Below are positions 29,311-37,273 of a stretch of DNA of 64,000 bases, one piece after another (the first letter of the stretch is position 1; the number at the start of each line of letters is the position of its first letter). The position numbers and the translations under genes are program-made. The notes below the pieces were generated by a model. It did no database searches, was not told where the DNA came from, and saw nothing but the letters and a program-made list of their open reading frames with translations. Source of the stretch: Marinomonas posidonica IVIA-Po-181 (GTDB taxonomy: Bacteria; Pseudomonadota; Gammaproteobacteria; Pseudomonadales; Marinomonadaceae). The stretch is taken from positions 2,033,001 through 2,097,000 of the forward strand of contig NC_015559.1 in the NCBI RefSeq assembly GCF_000214215.1. Direction: 5' to 3'.

Positions 29311-30939
29311 ATGACAACAAATCAGCCATGGTGGCGCGGTGCGGTCATTTATCAGGTGTACCCTCGCAGCTTTTTTGATGCGAATAATGATGGCATTGGC
29401 GATCTCGCTGGTGTGACACAAAAAATGGACTACATTGCCAAGCTAGGCGTTGACGCCATCTGGCTGTCGCCCTTTTTCACCTCGCCGATGAAAGATTTTG
29501 GATACGATGTTTCAGATTATTGTGATGTGGATCCCATTTTTGGCAACCTAGACGATTTCGACCAGTTAATTCAGGCTGCCCATGAAAGGGGACTGAAGGT
29601 CATCATAGACCAAGTATTGAATCACTCCTCAGATCAGCATCCTTGGTTTATTGAGTCTCGACAAAGCCATGATAACGATAAAGCAGATTGGTATGTTTGG
29701 GCCGACGCCCAAGACGATGGCACTGTGCCAAATAATTGGCTATCGGTATTTGGCGGACCCGCATGGCATTGGGATAGTCGGCGTCGGCAATATTATTTAC
29801 ACAACTTCCTCGATAGCCAACCTGATTTAAATTTCCATAATCCTGATGTGGTCGATGCGTTATTAGAAACAGTGGAGTTTTGGTTGAAGCTTGGTGTAGA
29901 TGGTTTTCGTTTAGACACAGCAAATTATTATTATCATGATCTAGCACTTAGAAATAACCCACCAAATGAAGATGTGGTAGAAGGCAGTATTGGTATTAGA
30001 TTAGATAATCCCTATGCTTACCAACTTCACTTGTATGATAAATCTCGCCCTGAAAACATCGCTTTTTTACAACGTCTGAGAAGCCTGCTGGATCAATACC
30101 CTGGCACTACGACCGTTGGCGAAGTGGGGTGTGACTTCTCCCTAAAAACCATGGCGGATTACACACAAGGCGATGACAAACTCCACATGTGTTATTCGTT
30201 CGACCTATTAACTCACGATAGTAGTATGCAGCACATACGAGACACCATGGAGACCATAGAAAAAGGCTTGGGTGACGGCTGGCCTTGCTGGTCGATTGGC
30301 AATCATGATGTAGAGCGAGTGGCGACCCGCTGGGGCAAAGATCAAGACAATATAGCCAAAAGCAAAATCTACATGCTGATGTTACTTAGTCTGCGTGGCA
30401 GCATTTGTTTGTATCAAGGGGAAGAGCTGGCGCTAATAGAAGCCGAATTAAGGTTTGAGCAGCTGGTTGACCCTTTTGGCATTGCATTTTGGCCTGAGTT
30501 CAAAGGGCGCGACGGCTGTCGCACTCCTATGCCTTGGGATACAAGAGAAAATGCTGGATTCAGTCAACATCTTTCAACCTGGTTACCCATCCCGACTCAA
30601 CACTACCCTCTTGCGGTCAGCAAACAAGAACAAGATCAAGACTCATGCTTGCACGCTTATCGAGACTTCCTGACCTTCAGAAAAAGTAGAATGGCACTAA
30701 AAGTAGGAGACATTGCCTTCCTATACAACGATGAAGATAGGTTGATTTTCATTCGGAGGTATCAAGACCAGAGCTGCTTAATTGCAATTAATACCAGCCA
30801 AAACGAGTTTCAATACCCATGCCAGCATGAATTAGCGGCCATCGAATTGCCCAATAGCTTACCAGCAGGAAAAATCGAAGCGGGTTTGATTGTCTTACCC
30901 GCTTACAGTGTTGTGATCGCCGATTTAATTGAACAATAA
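29311..30939 (+). CDS. GH13 alpha-glucosidase (oligo-1,6-glucosidase type)
   Basis: 542 residues, no signal peptide, so cytoplasmic. The (beta/alpha)8 barrel has the GH13 regions: YQVYPRSFFDANNDGIGDL near the N-terminus, nucleophile Asp202 in GFRLDTA, acid/base Glu271 in GEVG and Asp333 in IGNHDVER. It hydrolyses alpha-glucosides such as isomaltose, maltose or sucrose; exact specificity is open. AAGGA precedes the ATG. It is not part of an operon. The nearby MFS gene may supply substrate. Confidence 0.94.
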   Translation: MTTNQPWWRGAVIYQVYPRSFFDANNDGIGDLAGVTQKMDYIAKLGVDAIWLSPFFTSPMKDFGYDVSDYCDVDPIFGNLDDFDQLIQAAHERGLKVIIDQVLNHSSDQHPWFIESRQSHDNDKADWYVWADAQDDGTVPNNWLSVFGGPAWHWDSRRRQYYLHNFLDSQPDLNFHNPDVVDALLETVEFWLKLGVDGFRLDTANYYYHDLALRNNPPNEDVVEGSIGIRLDNPYAYQLHLYDKSRPENIAFLQRLRSLLDQYPGTTTVGEVGCDFSLKTMADYTQGDDKLHMCYSFDLLTHDSSMQHIRDTMETIEKGLGDGWPCWSIGNHDVERVATRWGKDQDNIAKSKIYMLMLLSLRGSICLYQGEELALIEAELRFEQLVDPFGIAFWPEFKGRDGCRTPMPWDTRENAGFSQHLSTWLPIPTQHYPLAVSKQEQDQDSCLHAYRDFLTFRKSRMALKVGDIAFLYNDEDRLIFIRRYQDQSCLIAINTSQNEFQYPCQHELAAIELPNSLPAGKIEAGLIVLPAYSVVIADLIEQ

Positions 30940-30962
30940 GGCCATGATAGCCTGTTTAAGGA

Positions 30963-32039
30963 TTACTCGGCCGATGGCTGGTCGAGTAAATCCTCTTCCC
31001 CTGGCCAAGCATTAATAATGGCTTTCACCAGCGTGGCCAACGGAATCGCGAAAAAGATTCCCCAGAAGCCCCAAATGCCACCAAAAAACAGCACAGCAAC
31101 AATAATCGCCAACGGATGCAAATTAACGGCTTCCGAAAATAACAGCGGTACCAGCACATTGCCATCTAAGGCTTGTACGACCAAATACGCCACAACGACA
31201 TATAGAAATTCGTTTTGTGTACCAAATTGATAAAACGCCACTAAAACCACTGGAATGGTGACCGCCGCTGCGCCGATGTACGGAATTAACACCGACAAGC
31301 CAACCAATAAAGCGAGTAATTCAGCGTACCTCAAACCAAACAATAGAAACACCAAATAAGTCACCACACCAACGACTAACATTTCGATAAACTTTCCACG
31401 AATGTAGTTAGCGATCTGATCATTCATTTCATGTGAAATCCGACGCATCATTTTTCTTTCTTTTGGTAACCAAGACGTCAGATAGGTCAAAATAGACCTT
31501 TGATCTTTTAACAAAAAGAAAATAACTAAAGGGACTAAGACCAGATAAATAACCAAGGAAAACAAAGAAGGAATGCTTGATATGGAGAAAGAAACAATCC
31601 ATTGACCCAAATTAGTCGATTCATTCGCCAAGGAATTTATCACTTCATCAATGGTAGTTTGACTAACGATTTCACTGTGCCCTTCTGCAAAGCGCTGAAC
31701 CACGTCCCTGAGCTCAGTGAACATTCTTGGCGCATCTTTAAAAAAGCGGTCTGCTTGACGCCATATAATCGGCACCATGACGCTGATAAAAACCACACAA
31801 CCGGTAATAAAACCAACAAATACTACCAATACAGAAGAGGTATGGCCTAAGCCCATGCGCTGGATACGCTCAACCAAACCTTGTAATAAAAAAGCCAAGA
31901 CAATGGCAATCAATACTGGCGCTAGGATGCCCCCCCAAAATGCGAGAACACCGATACAAGCCAGTAATAATAATAGAAAAACCACCACTTCTTCATTCGA
32001 AAAATAACGCTTAATTAACCCGTCAACAATTTTTAACAT
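30963..32039 (-). CDS. AI-2E-family (PerM-like) membrane transporter
   Basis: 358 residues with the family's pattern: paired N-terminal membrane segments, a long hydrophilic middle part and a cluster of C-terminal segments with LLVGLSVLIPYIGA. Members include TqsA and PerM, with varied or unknown substrates. Its ATG lies inside the end of the TusA gene (7-base overlap), with GAGG just upstream. Pseudomonas has the same three-gene neighbourhood. Confidence 0.9.
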   Translation of the reverse strand: MLKIVDGLIKRYFSNEEVVVFLLLLLACIGVLAFWGGILAPVLIAIVLAFLLQGLVERIQRMGLGHTSSVLVVFVGFITGCVVFISVMVPIIWRQADRFFKDAPRMFTELRDVVQRFAEGHSEIVSQTTIDEVINSLANESTNLGQWIVSFSISSIPSLFSLVIYLVLVPLVIFFLLKDQRSILTYLTSWLPKERKMMRRISHEMNDQIANYIRGKFIEMLVVGVVTYLVFLLFGLRYAELLALLVGLSVLIPYIGAAAVTIPVVLVAFYQFGTQNEFLYVVVAYLVVQALDGNVLVPLLFSEAVNLHPLAIIVAVLFFGGIWGFWGIFFAIPLATLVKAIINAWPGEEDLLDQPSAE

Positions 32040-32293
32040 AGCGCCTCAATTGAATCCTTTTGAATAATGAAACAAAACTCGTTCTTATCATTTGATAAGG
32101 ACAGAAGCGAATAACCCTGCATTTCAAGGTACTGAGGAATGTCTTTCAGTGAGCCAGAATCACATGTCGTCATGCTCAAAATTTGACCTGCCTGCATCTT
32201 ACTTAATGCCAACTTTACTTTGAGTAAAGGCATTGGACACCTATCTTCTCTTGCATCTAAGATTACGTCATACTGAGTACTGTGTTCGATCAT
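32033..32293 (-). CDS. TusA-family sulfurtransferase-like protein
   Basis: 86 residues with the SirA/TusA motif REDRCPMPLLKVKLAL, whose cysteine can carry persulfide sulfur for tRNA thiolation or cofactor synthesis. The Pseudomonas homologue at the same locus (PA1006) is a TusA-like protein tied to molybdenum cofactor and nitrate respiration, so it may not be canonical TusA. It is divergent from the M48 gene, with 33 bases between starts. Confidence 0.9.
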   Translation of the reverse strand: MIEHSTQYDVILDAREDRCPMPLLKVKLALSKMQAGQILSMTTCDSGSLKDIPQYLEMQGYSLLSLSNDKNEFCFIIQKDSIEALC

Positions 32294-32326
32294 ACATTCT
32301 TTATCTGCTTATTTGACCGCCTTATT

Positions 32327-33745
32327 ATGAGACTATTTTCTACCGTTACAACCAAATTGACATTCATCACCCTAGTTTTTTGCGCTTCAATTATCCATTT
32401 TAGCCATGCTAGCATCCCTGATCTAGAAGCGAATAAAGACGAAAGAACACTCTCAAACCCATCCTATGTTTTAGGCCAGTACTGGTTTCGAAAGCTTAAT
32501 GGCAGTCGTGCATTGATTGATTTCCCGCCAGCCTATGACTATTTCAAAGACACTCTAGCCATTTTATTACCCCAAACCGATTTATATAATAAAACCGTTG
32601 AAATGACCTTTCTGAACAGTTCACAGAGCAATGCCTTCGTCATTCCTGGTAATCACATGTTTTTGTATTCAGACATCATGGAAATCATTACCAATGAGGA
32701 AATGCTGCTTGGCTTAATCGCGCATGAATTGGCCCATTTAGATTTACAACATTATGAAAGACAAAATCAGCATTCTGGCGAAGAACTGCAAAAAACACTC
32801 GTCATGCTTGGCGCGGGCATTGCCGCCGCATTAGCGGGTGCAGGTTCAGATGCGACAACGGCATTATGGCTAGGTGGTATTGCCAACCAAGCAGAGAACA
32901 CCCTCACTTACAGTCGTAATCAGGAGCAAGAAGCCGACCGTCGCGGCCGCGAATACCTGATTAAGGCTGACATTAACCCTGATGGCATGACGCAACTGTT
33001 TCAAGCCTTTTTTAAAAAAGCATTGGGGCGTCCTAAGTTAGAATTTTTATCAACCCACCCGTCACCTGATACACGAATGTCTGATTCCTTTAGTACGGCG
33101 ACAAAAGAGAGTATTTTAAATCAGCGGGATGGGCGTGACTTTGAGTTTTTCAGAGCCAGCTTGTTAGCTTATAGAGCAGGATTAGAAGATCAACCTTATC
33201 GTTATCTCTCTCAGCATATCCACAGCCGTGATCCAAGCCATTTTGCGAAAGCCTTGTTTGCATACTTAGTGCAATCCCCCGAACGCGCGATTCACTATTT
33301 AGAACAAGTTCAAACACACAATCGTTATACCCATTATTTGCTTGCTTTAAGCTATGCGTCCTTGAATCAATATTCAAAAGCCATAGAGGTATTAAATAAA
33401 GAGTTAAATTTAGCACCGAACAATATTTATTTCTCCTCACTAAATTCACAATTGACCCAAAAAAAGCCAGACGCGTTAAAATCGGATTATTTATATCAAA
33501 AAAGAATTATTTGGAGAGCTTATATTCAATATTACAAAAACAACAATAACAAAAGCATGGCACTTTATTATCGATCTCTTCTTGATTTCAATAGAGGAAA
33601 AGAACAAACCGCTAAAGCCCTATTAAAAAGATCCATCAAAATAGTAGACACGGATAATGTCGAAAAACTTAAAATCACTGAAAAAGAATTTGAAAAAATC
33701 ATCAAAGCGGAAAAAGACGAAGATTTAAAACCAGAAGATAGTTAA
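32327..33745 (+). CDS. Periplasmic M48 metalloprotease with TPR-like tail, BepA-like
   Basis: 472 residues from the ATG at 32327. A GTG at 32282 would overlap the TusA gene and mask a clear signal peptide (about residues 1-28, ending SHA). The zinc motif HELAH covers residues 133-137, with a downstream EADRRGREY. The C-terminal half has helical repeats (ALSYASLNQYSKAIEVLNKEL is TPR-like). E. coli BepA assists LptD assembly and degrades misfolded outer-membrane proteins; that role is inferred here. The last 60 residues are lysine- and glutamate-rich. Confidence 0.9.
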   Translation: MRLFSTVTTKLTFITLVFCASIIHFSHASIPDLEANKDERTLSNPSYVLGQYWFRKLNGSRALIDFPPAYDYFKDTLAILLPQTDLYNKTVEMTFLNSSQSNAFVIPGNHMFLYSDIMEIITNEEMLLGLIAHELAHLDLQHYERQNQHSGEELQKTLVMLGAGIAAALAGAGSDATTALWLGGIANQAENTLTYSRNQEQEADRRGREYLIKADINPDGMTQLFQAFFKKALGRPKLEFLSTHPSPDTRMSDSFSTATKESILNQRDGRDFEFFRASLLAYRAGLEDQPYRYLSQHIHSRDPSHFAKALFAYLVQSPERAIHYLEQVQTHNRYTHYLLALSYASLNQYSKAIEVLNKELNLAPNNIYFSSLNSQLTQKKPDALKSDYLYQKRIIWRAYIQYYKNNNNKSMALYYRSLLDFNRGKEQTAKALLKRSIKIVDTDNVEKLKITEKEFEKIIKAEKDEDLKPEDS

Positions 33746-33764
33746 ACCATTTCAAGCAAAATAT

Positions 33765-33799
33765 AAAAAGCCAGATGAGACAAGCCCATCTGGCTTTTT
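33765..33799. terminator. Bidirectional terminator after the M48 protease
   Basis: Stem AAAAAGCCAGATG/CATCTGGCTTTTT with a 9-base loop and A/T runs on both sides. It lies between the protease and the convergent small secreted protein gene ending at 33814. Confidence 0.88.
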
Positions 33800-33813
33800 A
33801 TCATTCACAATTA

Positions 33814-34086
33814 TTACTCAGCCTGTAGAGCATCAAACTGTGCTTGTAAAGCATCATGTTTTTGTAGGTATAAAGCCGTTTTTTGAGCTGGAGTGTAAGC
33901 ACCGTTTAAATCAACACTGGCATCAACGTTTGCCCCCATGTTTTCCAGTGTCATGGCCAGCGCTTCAACACTGCCGCGAGCGCTCATTAGACGATCAGAA
34001 GCACTTTCGTCAGATGCAGCCATTGCGGCAGTTGAAAAAACAGAGACTGTTACTAGAGTAAGAATGGTTTTATTTAAGTTGTTCAT
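33814..34086 (-). CDS. Small secreted protein, paralogue A
   Basis: 90 residues with a clear signal peptide (cut after about residue 23, AMA). The mature 67-residue protein is acidic and helical and shares the block LENMGANVDASVDLNGAYTP with its neighbour. It has no cysteines and no known domain that I recognise. It lies 56 bases downstream of its paralogue on the same strand, so the pair probably forms an operon. AAGGAT precedes the ATG. Function unknown. Confidence 0.82.
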   Translation of the reverse strand: MNNLNKTILTLVTVSVFSTAAMAASDESASDRLMSARGSVEALAMTLENMGANVDASVDLNGAYTPAQKTALYLQKHDALQAQFDALQAE

Positions 34087-34142
34087 AATAATATCCTTTT
34101 AAAAATTGATTAATTAAATTGTGAATCGGATTTTACTAAATA

Positions 34143-34421
34143 TTATTCAGCTGATTGAGCATGAAGCGCATCGAACTGATCTTGTAGATTAGAATAGACT
34201 TCAGTATAAACCGCTTCTTTTTGGCTCGGTGTGTAAGCGCCATTTAAATCAACGCTAGCATCCACTGTCGCGCCCATATTTTCTAAAGTGTTTGATAAAG
34301 CTTCGATACCTGCTTTTGTACTTTGAATACGATCTGAATAGTTATCATCAGAACCAGCAAATGCAGATGTCATTACTGTCGCTGTTAATAGTGTTAGAGC
34401 GGCTTTTGTTAACGTTTTCAT
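34143..34421 (-). CDS. Small secreted protein, paralogue B
   Basis: 92 residues, signal peptide cut after about residue 22 (AFA). The mature part shares VDASVDLNGAYTP exactly with paralogue A, and over half of all mature positions by eye; most differences lie near the ends. AGGAGG lies upstream of the ATG, a stronger site than that of paralogue A. Tandem duplication is the simplest origin. Probably periplasmic or exported. Confidence 0.82.
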   Translation of the reverse strand: MKTLTKAALTLLTATVMTSAFAGSDDNYSDRIQSTKAGIEALSNTLENMGATVDASVDLNGAYTPSQKEAVYTEVYSNLQDQFDALHAQSAE

Positions 34422-34648
34422 ATTTACCTCCTAAAAGGATTTAATTTAAATCGTTTTATGAAGCTGTTTTGCTTCGGTAGAGATATAGTAGTCTTTTTCG
34501 GTTAATAAAAAAGTCTTTCGACCTCGCTTCCATTCTTTTTCCAAATACGAATTAAACAACACAAAATTGAACCAAATTCACATAAATACACTCTTTAAAT
34601 CAGCAAATAAGGAATAAAAAAACAAACACATATTTTATTGAACTTATT

Positions 34649-34679
34649 TATAATACTTGTGAAGGTAGCCAACTTGGCT
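34649..34679 (+). promoter_or_regulatory. Possible promoter and operator before the recombinase gene
   Basis: A perfect -10 hexamer TATAAT at 34649-34654 is followed 12 bases later by the 13-bp palindrome AGCCAACTTGGCT (34667-34679), 47 bases before the recombinase ATG. The palindrome would overlap the transcript start, a typical repressor position. No good -35 box is seen. The rest of the 305-base gap (34422-34726) is AT-rich, holds the promoter of the small secreted pair, and shows nothing else. Confidence 0.4.
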
Positions 34680-34726
34680 GAGAATAGAAGCCTAGTAACA
34701 TAAAAGAATGAAGCAGAAGACAACTC

Positions 34727-35974
34727 ATGCCACCGTTAGCACTCATTGATAATTTAGAACACCTTCCCAATCCTTTTACGCAGTTTGAAGCCATTGCGGC
34801 ATCACTGACACCAAATGCTCCACAATTAGCGAAAGCGGAATATCATCGAGATTTGCAATTAGCCCTTTGCTTCATTTATAGCTACAACGGCTCACAAGCC
34901 ACATTTAATTCCTATCGACGAGAGGTAGAACGCCTCCTATTATGGTCTTGGAATATTGCCAAGACCCCAACCAGTGAATTACGTCGAGAACAAATTGAAG
35001 ACTTCATTCATTTTTGTATTGAACCACCAGAAAGCTGGATAGGTACCAAAAATGTCGCACGCTTTAAATTGCATATGGGACAGAGGACGCCGAACAAATC
35101 ATGGCGACCTTTCGTCGCACATGTAAGTAAATTAGCGTTTAAAAATGGCGACACGCCTAAAACCAAAACTCATGCCTTGTCTCAAGCTGCCATTAGAGCC
35201 ACCTTTTCTATTCTGTCGTCGTATTTTGGCTTTCTCATGCAAGAAGATGCGGTTCAACAAAATCCTGTTGCCCTGATTCGTCAAAAAAGTAAATTTGTCA
35301 AAAAAGAAGTGACTCGAAAACAAGTCCGTCGCATTTCCAATTTACAATGGGACTATGTCATTGAAACAGCAGAACAGCTGGCGGATGAAGATCCAATAAC
35401 TCATGAAAGAACCCTCTTCATCATGAATGCCTTATTGGGTATGTATTTACGTATTTCGGAATTAGTCGCGGATGAAAGATCCGCCCCTGTTATGGGCGAC
35501 TTTACTAAGGACTCAGATGGCCACTGGTGGTTTAAGGTACTGTCTAAAGGCAATAAAGAACGTCTAGTGGCCGTTTCAGATGAGATGTTGAACGCTTTAA
35601 TGCGTTATCGGCAGTTCCGAGACTTACCCAGTTTACCGACCGTCGCAGAAGCCACACCACTGATTCCGAAAAATCGCGGGCAAGGCGCAATGACCAGTAC
35701 TCGACAAGTCCGTAATATTGTTCAGTCGTGTTTTGATCAAGCGTATTTGCGTATGTGTGAAGATGGCATGCGAACAGACGCCGAAGATTTACGCGTCGCC
35801 ACGGTTCACTGGCTACGCCATACGGGCATTTCAGAAGATGTAAAAATTAGACCAAAAGAACATGTAAGAGAAGATGCTGGTCACGCTAGTATGGCCACTA
35901 CTGATAAGTACATTGATACCGAGTATCGTGAGCGCCATGCCAGTGGCCGCAAAAAAAGTCTACGACCACATTAA
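34727..35974 (+). CDS. Solitary tyrosine recombinase (phage-integrase family)
   Basis: 415 residues. N-terminal SAM-like core-binding domain (about 30-190), then the catalytic domain with Arg242 (YLRISEL), Lys274 (LSKGNKERL), His361 and Arg364 (HWLRH), His386 (AGHAS) and nucleophile Tyr395 (TDKYID). All catalytic residues are present, so it should be active. It is too long for XerC/XerD (about 300) and no excisionase, phage or conjugation genes surround it. Its stop lies eight bases from the convergent moaE stop. It may belong to a host-domesticated integrase family. Confidence 0.92.
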   Translation: MPPLALIDNLEHLPNPFTQFEAIAASLTPNAPQLAKAEYHRDLQLALCFIYSYNGSQATFNSYRREVERLLLWSWNIAKTPTSELRREQIEDFIHFCIEPPESWIGTKNVARFKLHMGQRTPNKSWRPFVAHVSKLAFKNGDTPKTKTHALSQAAIRATFSILSSYFGFLMQEDAVQQNPVALIRQKSKFVKKEVTRKQVRRISNLQWDYVIETAEQLADEDPITHERTLFIMNALLGMYLRISELVADERSAPVMGDFTKDSDGHWWFKVLSKGNKERLVAVSDEMLNALMRYRQFRDLPSLPTVAEATPLIPKNRGQGAMTSTRQVRNIVQSCFDQAYLRMCEDGMRTDAEDLRVATVHWLRHTGISEDVKIRPKEHVREDAGHASMATTDKYIDTEYRERHASGRKKSLRPH

Positions 35975-35982
35975 TACAGACA

Positions 35983-36429
35983 TTAAGACCAGCGTTTTAA
36001 GCTTAGTTCATCTTTTTCAACCGCTGAAACCCATTGGCTTTTATCGCCCTGGGTTTCTTTTTTCCAAAAGGCAGCCCGACTCTTTAAATAATCCATAATA
36101 AAATCACAGGCTGCAAACGCTTCGGCTCGGTGCGCTGCACTAACACCAACAAACACGATTTGATCATTAATGGACAATTGGCCAACCCGATGCACCACGG
36201 TCACATCTAGTAAAGGCCATCTCTCTTTTGCCTCATTAACAATACTTTCTAGGTTGTGCTCTGTCATGCCGGGATAATGTTCTAGCTCAAAACTACAGGC
36301 TTCGACAGGCTGATCCGAAAAATGTCTGACTAAACCGACAAACATAGCAACCGCACCGGTTACATTCTTTTCCAACAAGTCTTGATAAAGCTCTTGAACC
36401 TGGAAGTCTTGCTCTTGCACCTGAATCAT
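35983..36429 (-). CDS. moaE: Molybdopterin synthase catalytic subunit
   Basis: 148 residues. MoaE takes sulfur from MoaD thiocarboxylate to make the dithiolene of molybdopterin. Visible are VGLVRHFSD, ELEHYPGMTE, VHRVGQLSINDQIVFVGV and the lysine-bearing KSRAAFWKKE. GGAGG is embedded in the end of moaD, and the gene starts directly after the moaD stop. Confidence 0.96.
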   Translation of the reverse strand: MIQVQEQDFQVQELYQDLLEKNVTGAVAMFVGLVRHFSDQPVEACSFELEHYPGMTEHNLESIVNEAKERWPLLDVTVVHRVGQLSINDQIVFVGVSAAHRAEAFAACDFIMDYLKSRAAFWKKETQGDKSQWVSAVEKDELSLKRWS

Positions 36430-36684
36430 CTAGCCTCCAGTTACCGCTGGGAAAAAGGCAATTTCACGAGCCGAGGTCGGTACCATGTCATTATCTCGTG
36501 TAAATTCAAAATCTACCGATGAATGAACACTAGAGTCCAATAAGTGATGTCCAGTTTTAATGTCTCTGGCTAAAGCTTGCTTTAAGTCACCAACACTTAC
36601 TGGCAGATCAATTTCAAATTGATAATCGCTCATCTCAAGCTTTTCTCTTAGTGAAGCAAAAAAGACCACGTTAATCTGGCTCAT
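36430..36684 (-). CDS. moaD: Molybdopterin synthase sulfur carrier subunit
   Basis: 84 residues with a ubiquitin fold and the obligatory C-terminal diglycine (PAVTGG). The C-terminal glycine is adenylated and thiocarboxylated by MoeB. It overlaps moaC by 14 bases, so translation is coupled. Confidence 0.95.
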   Translation of the reverse strand: MSQINVVFFASLREKLEMSDYQFEIDLPVSVGDLKQALARDIKTGHHLLDSSVHSSVDFEFTRDNDMVPTSAREIAFFPAVTGG

Positions 36685-37159
36685 TCGTTACGCTCCAATC
36701 ACCACTCTTACCACCGGTTTTCTCTACTAACTGTACATTTTCAATAACGATGCCTTTGTCTACCGCTTTACACATATCATATAGGGTTAACGCTGCCACA
36801 CTGACACCGGTTAAGGCTTCCATCTCCACCCCTGTTTTGCCGGACAATGCACATGTACAAAGCACCTCTAATTGATGTTCATTTAATTGTGCAATATCAA
36901 CACTGACTTTGGTGAGCATCAAGGGGTGGCAAAGTGGTATTAGGTCTGAGGTTTTCTTTGCCGCTTGTATACCTGCTATTCTCGCGGTTGCCAAAACATC
37001 GCCTTTAGCGAAACCTCCGGCCAATATTTTAGTCAACGTCTCAGGCTGCATAGTCAATACACCTCGTGCTGTCGCAGTCCGTTTAGTGGGTGCTTTATCT
37101 GAAACATCCACCATGTGCGCATGTCCACGGTGATCTAAATGCGTTAACGAATCGCTCAT
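36671..37159 (-). CDS. moaC: Cyclic pyranopterin monophosphate synthase
   Basis: Makes cPMP from the MoaA product. I start at the ATG at 37159 ([21 protein letters not shown]), which has AGGA five bases upstream, giving 162 residues as in E. coli (161). LIPLCHPL and the [22 protein letters not shown] signature are intact; a GTG/TTG-type start further out is rejected. moaA and moaB are not in the window. Confidence 0.96.
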   Translation of the reverse strand: MSDSLTHLDHRGHAHMVDVSDKAPTKRTATARGVLTMQPETLTKILAGGFAKGDVLATARIAGIQAAKKTSDLIPLCHPLMLTKVSVDIAQLNEHQLEVLCTCALSGKTGVEMEALTGVSVAALTLYDMCKAVDKGIVIENVQLVEKTGGKSGDWSVTNEPD

Positions 37160-37273
37160 ATATATCCTAAACAAATCAACATATTTGAAAATTTCACCTA
37201 TATTTTAAGAAAGCTGAACGGATTGCAAGCCAAAACAAGGAGAAGTTTCAAATTAAGATAGGACATTTAGAGA

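Noticed and set aside
35874-36098. 74-residue open frame overlapping recombinase and moaE ends
   Set aside because: It spans two real convergent genes in another frame and has no supporting start signal.
34440-37174. Prophage or genomic island around the tyrosine recombinase
   Set aside because: Flanks are ordinary genes (moaCDE, M48 protease), no phage or plasmid genes and no flanking direct repeats are visible.
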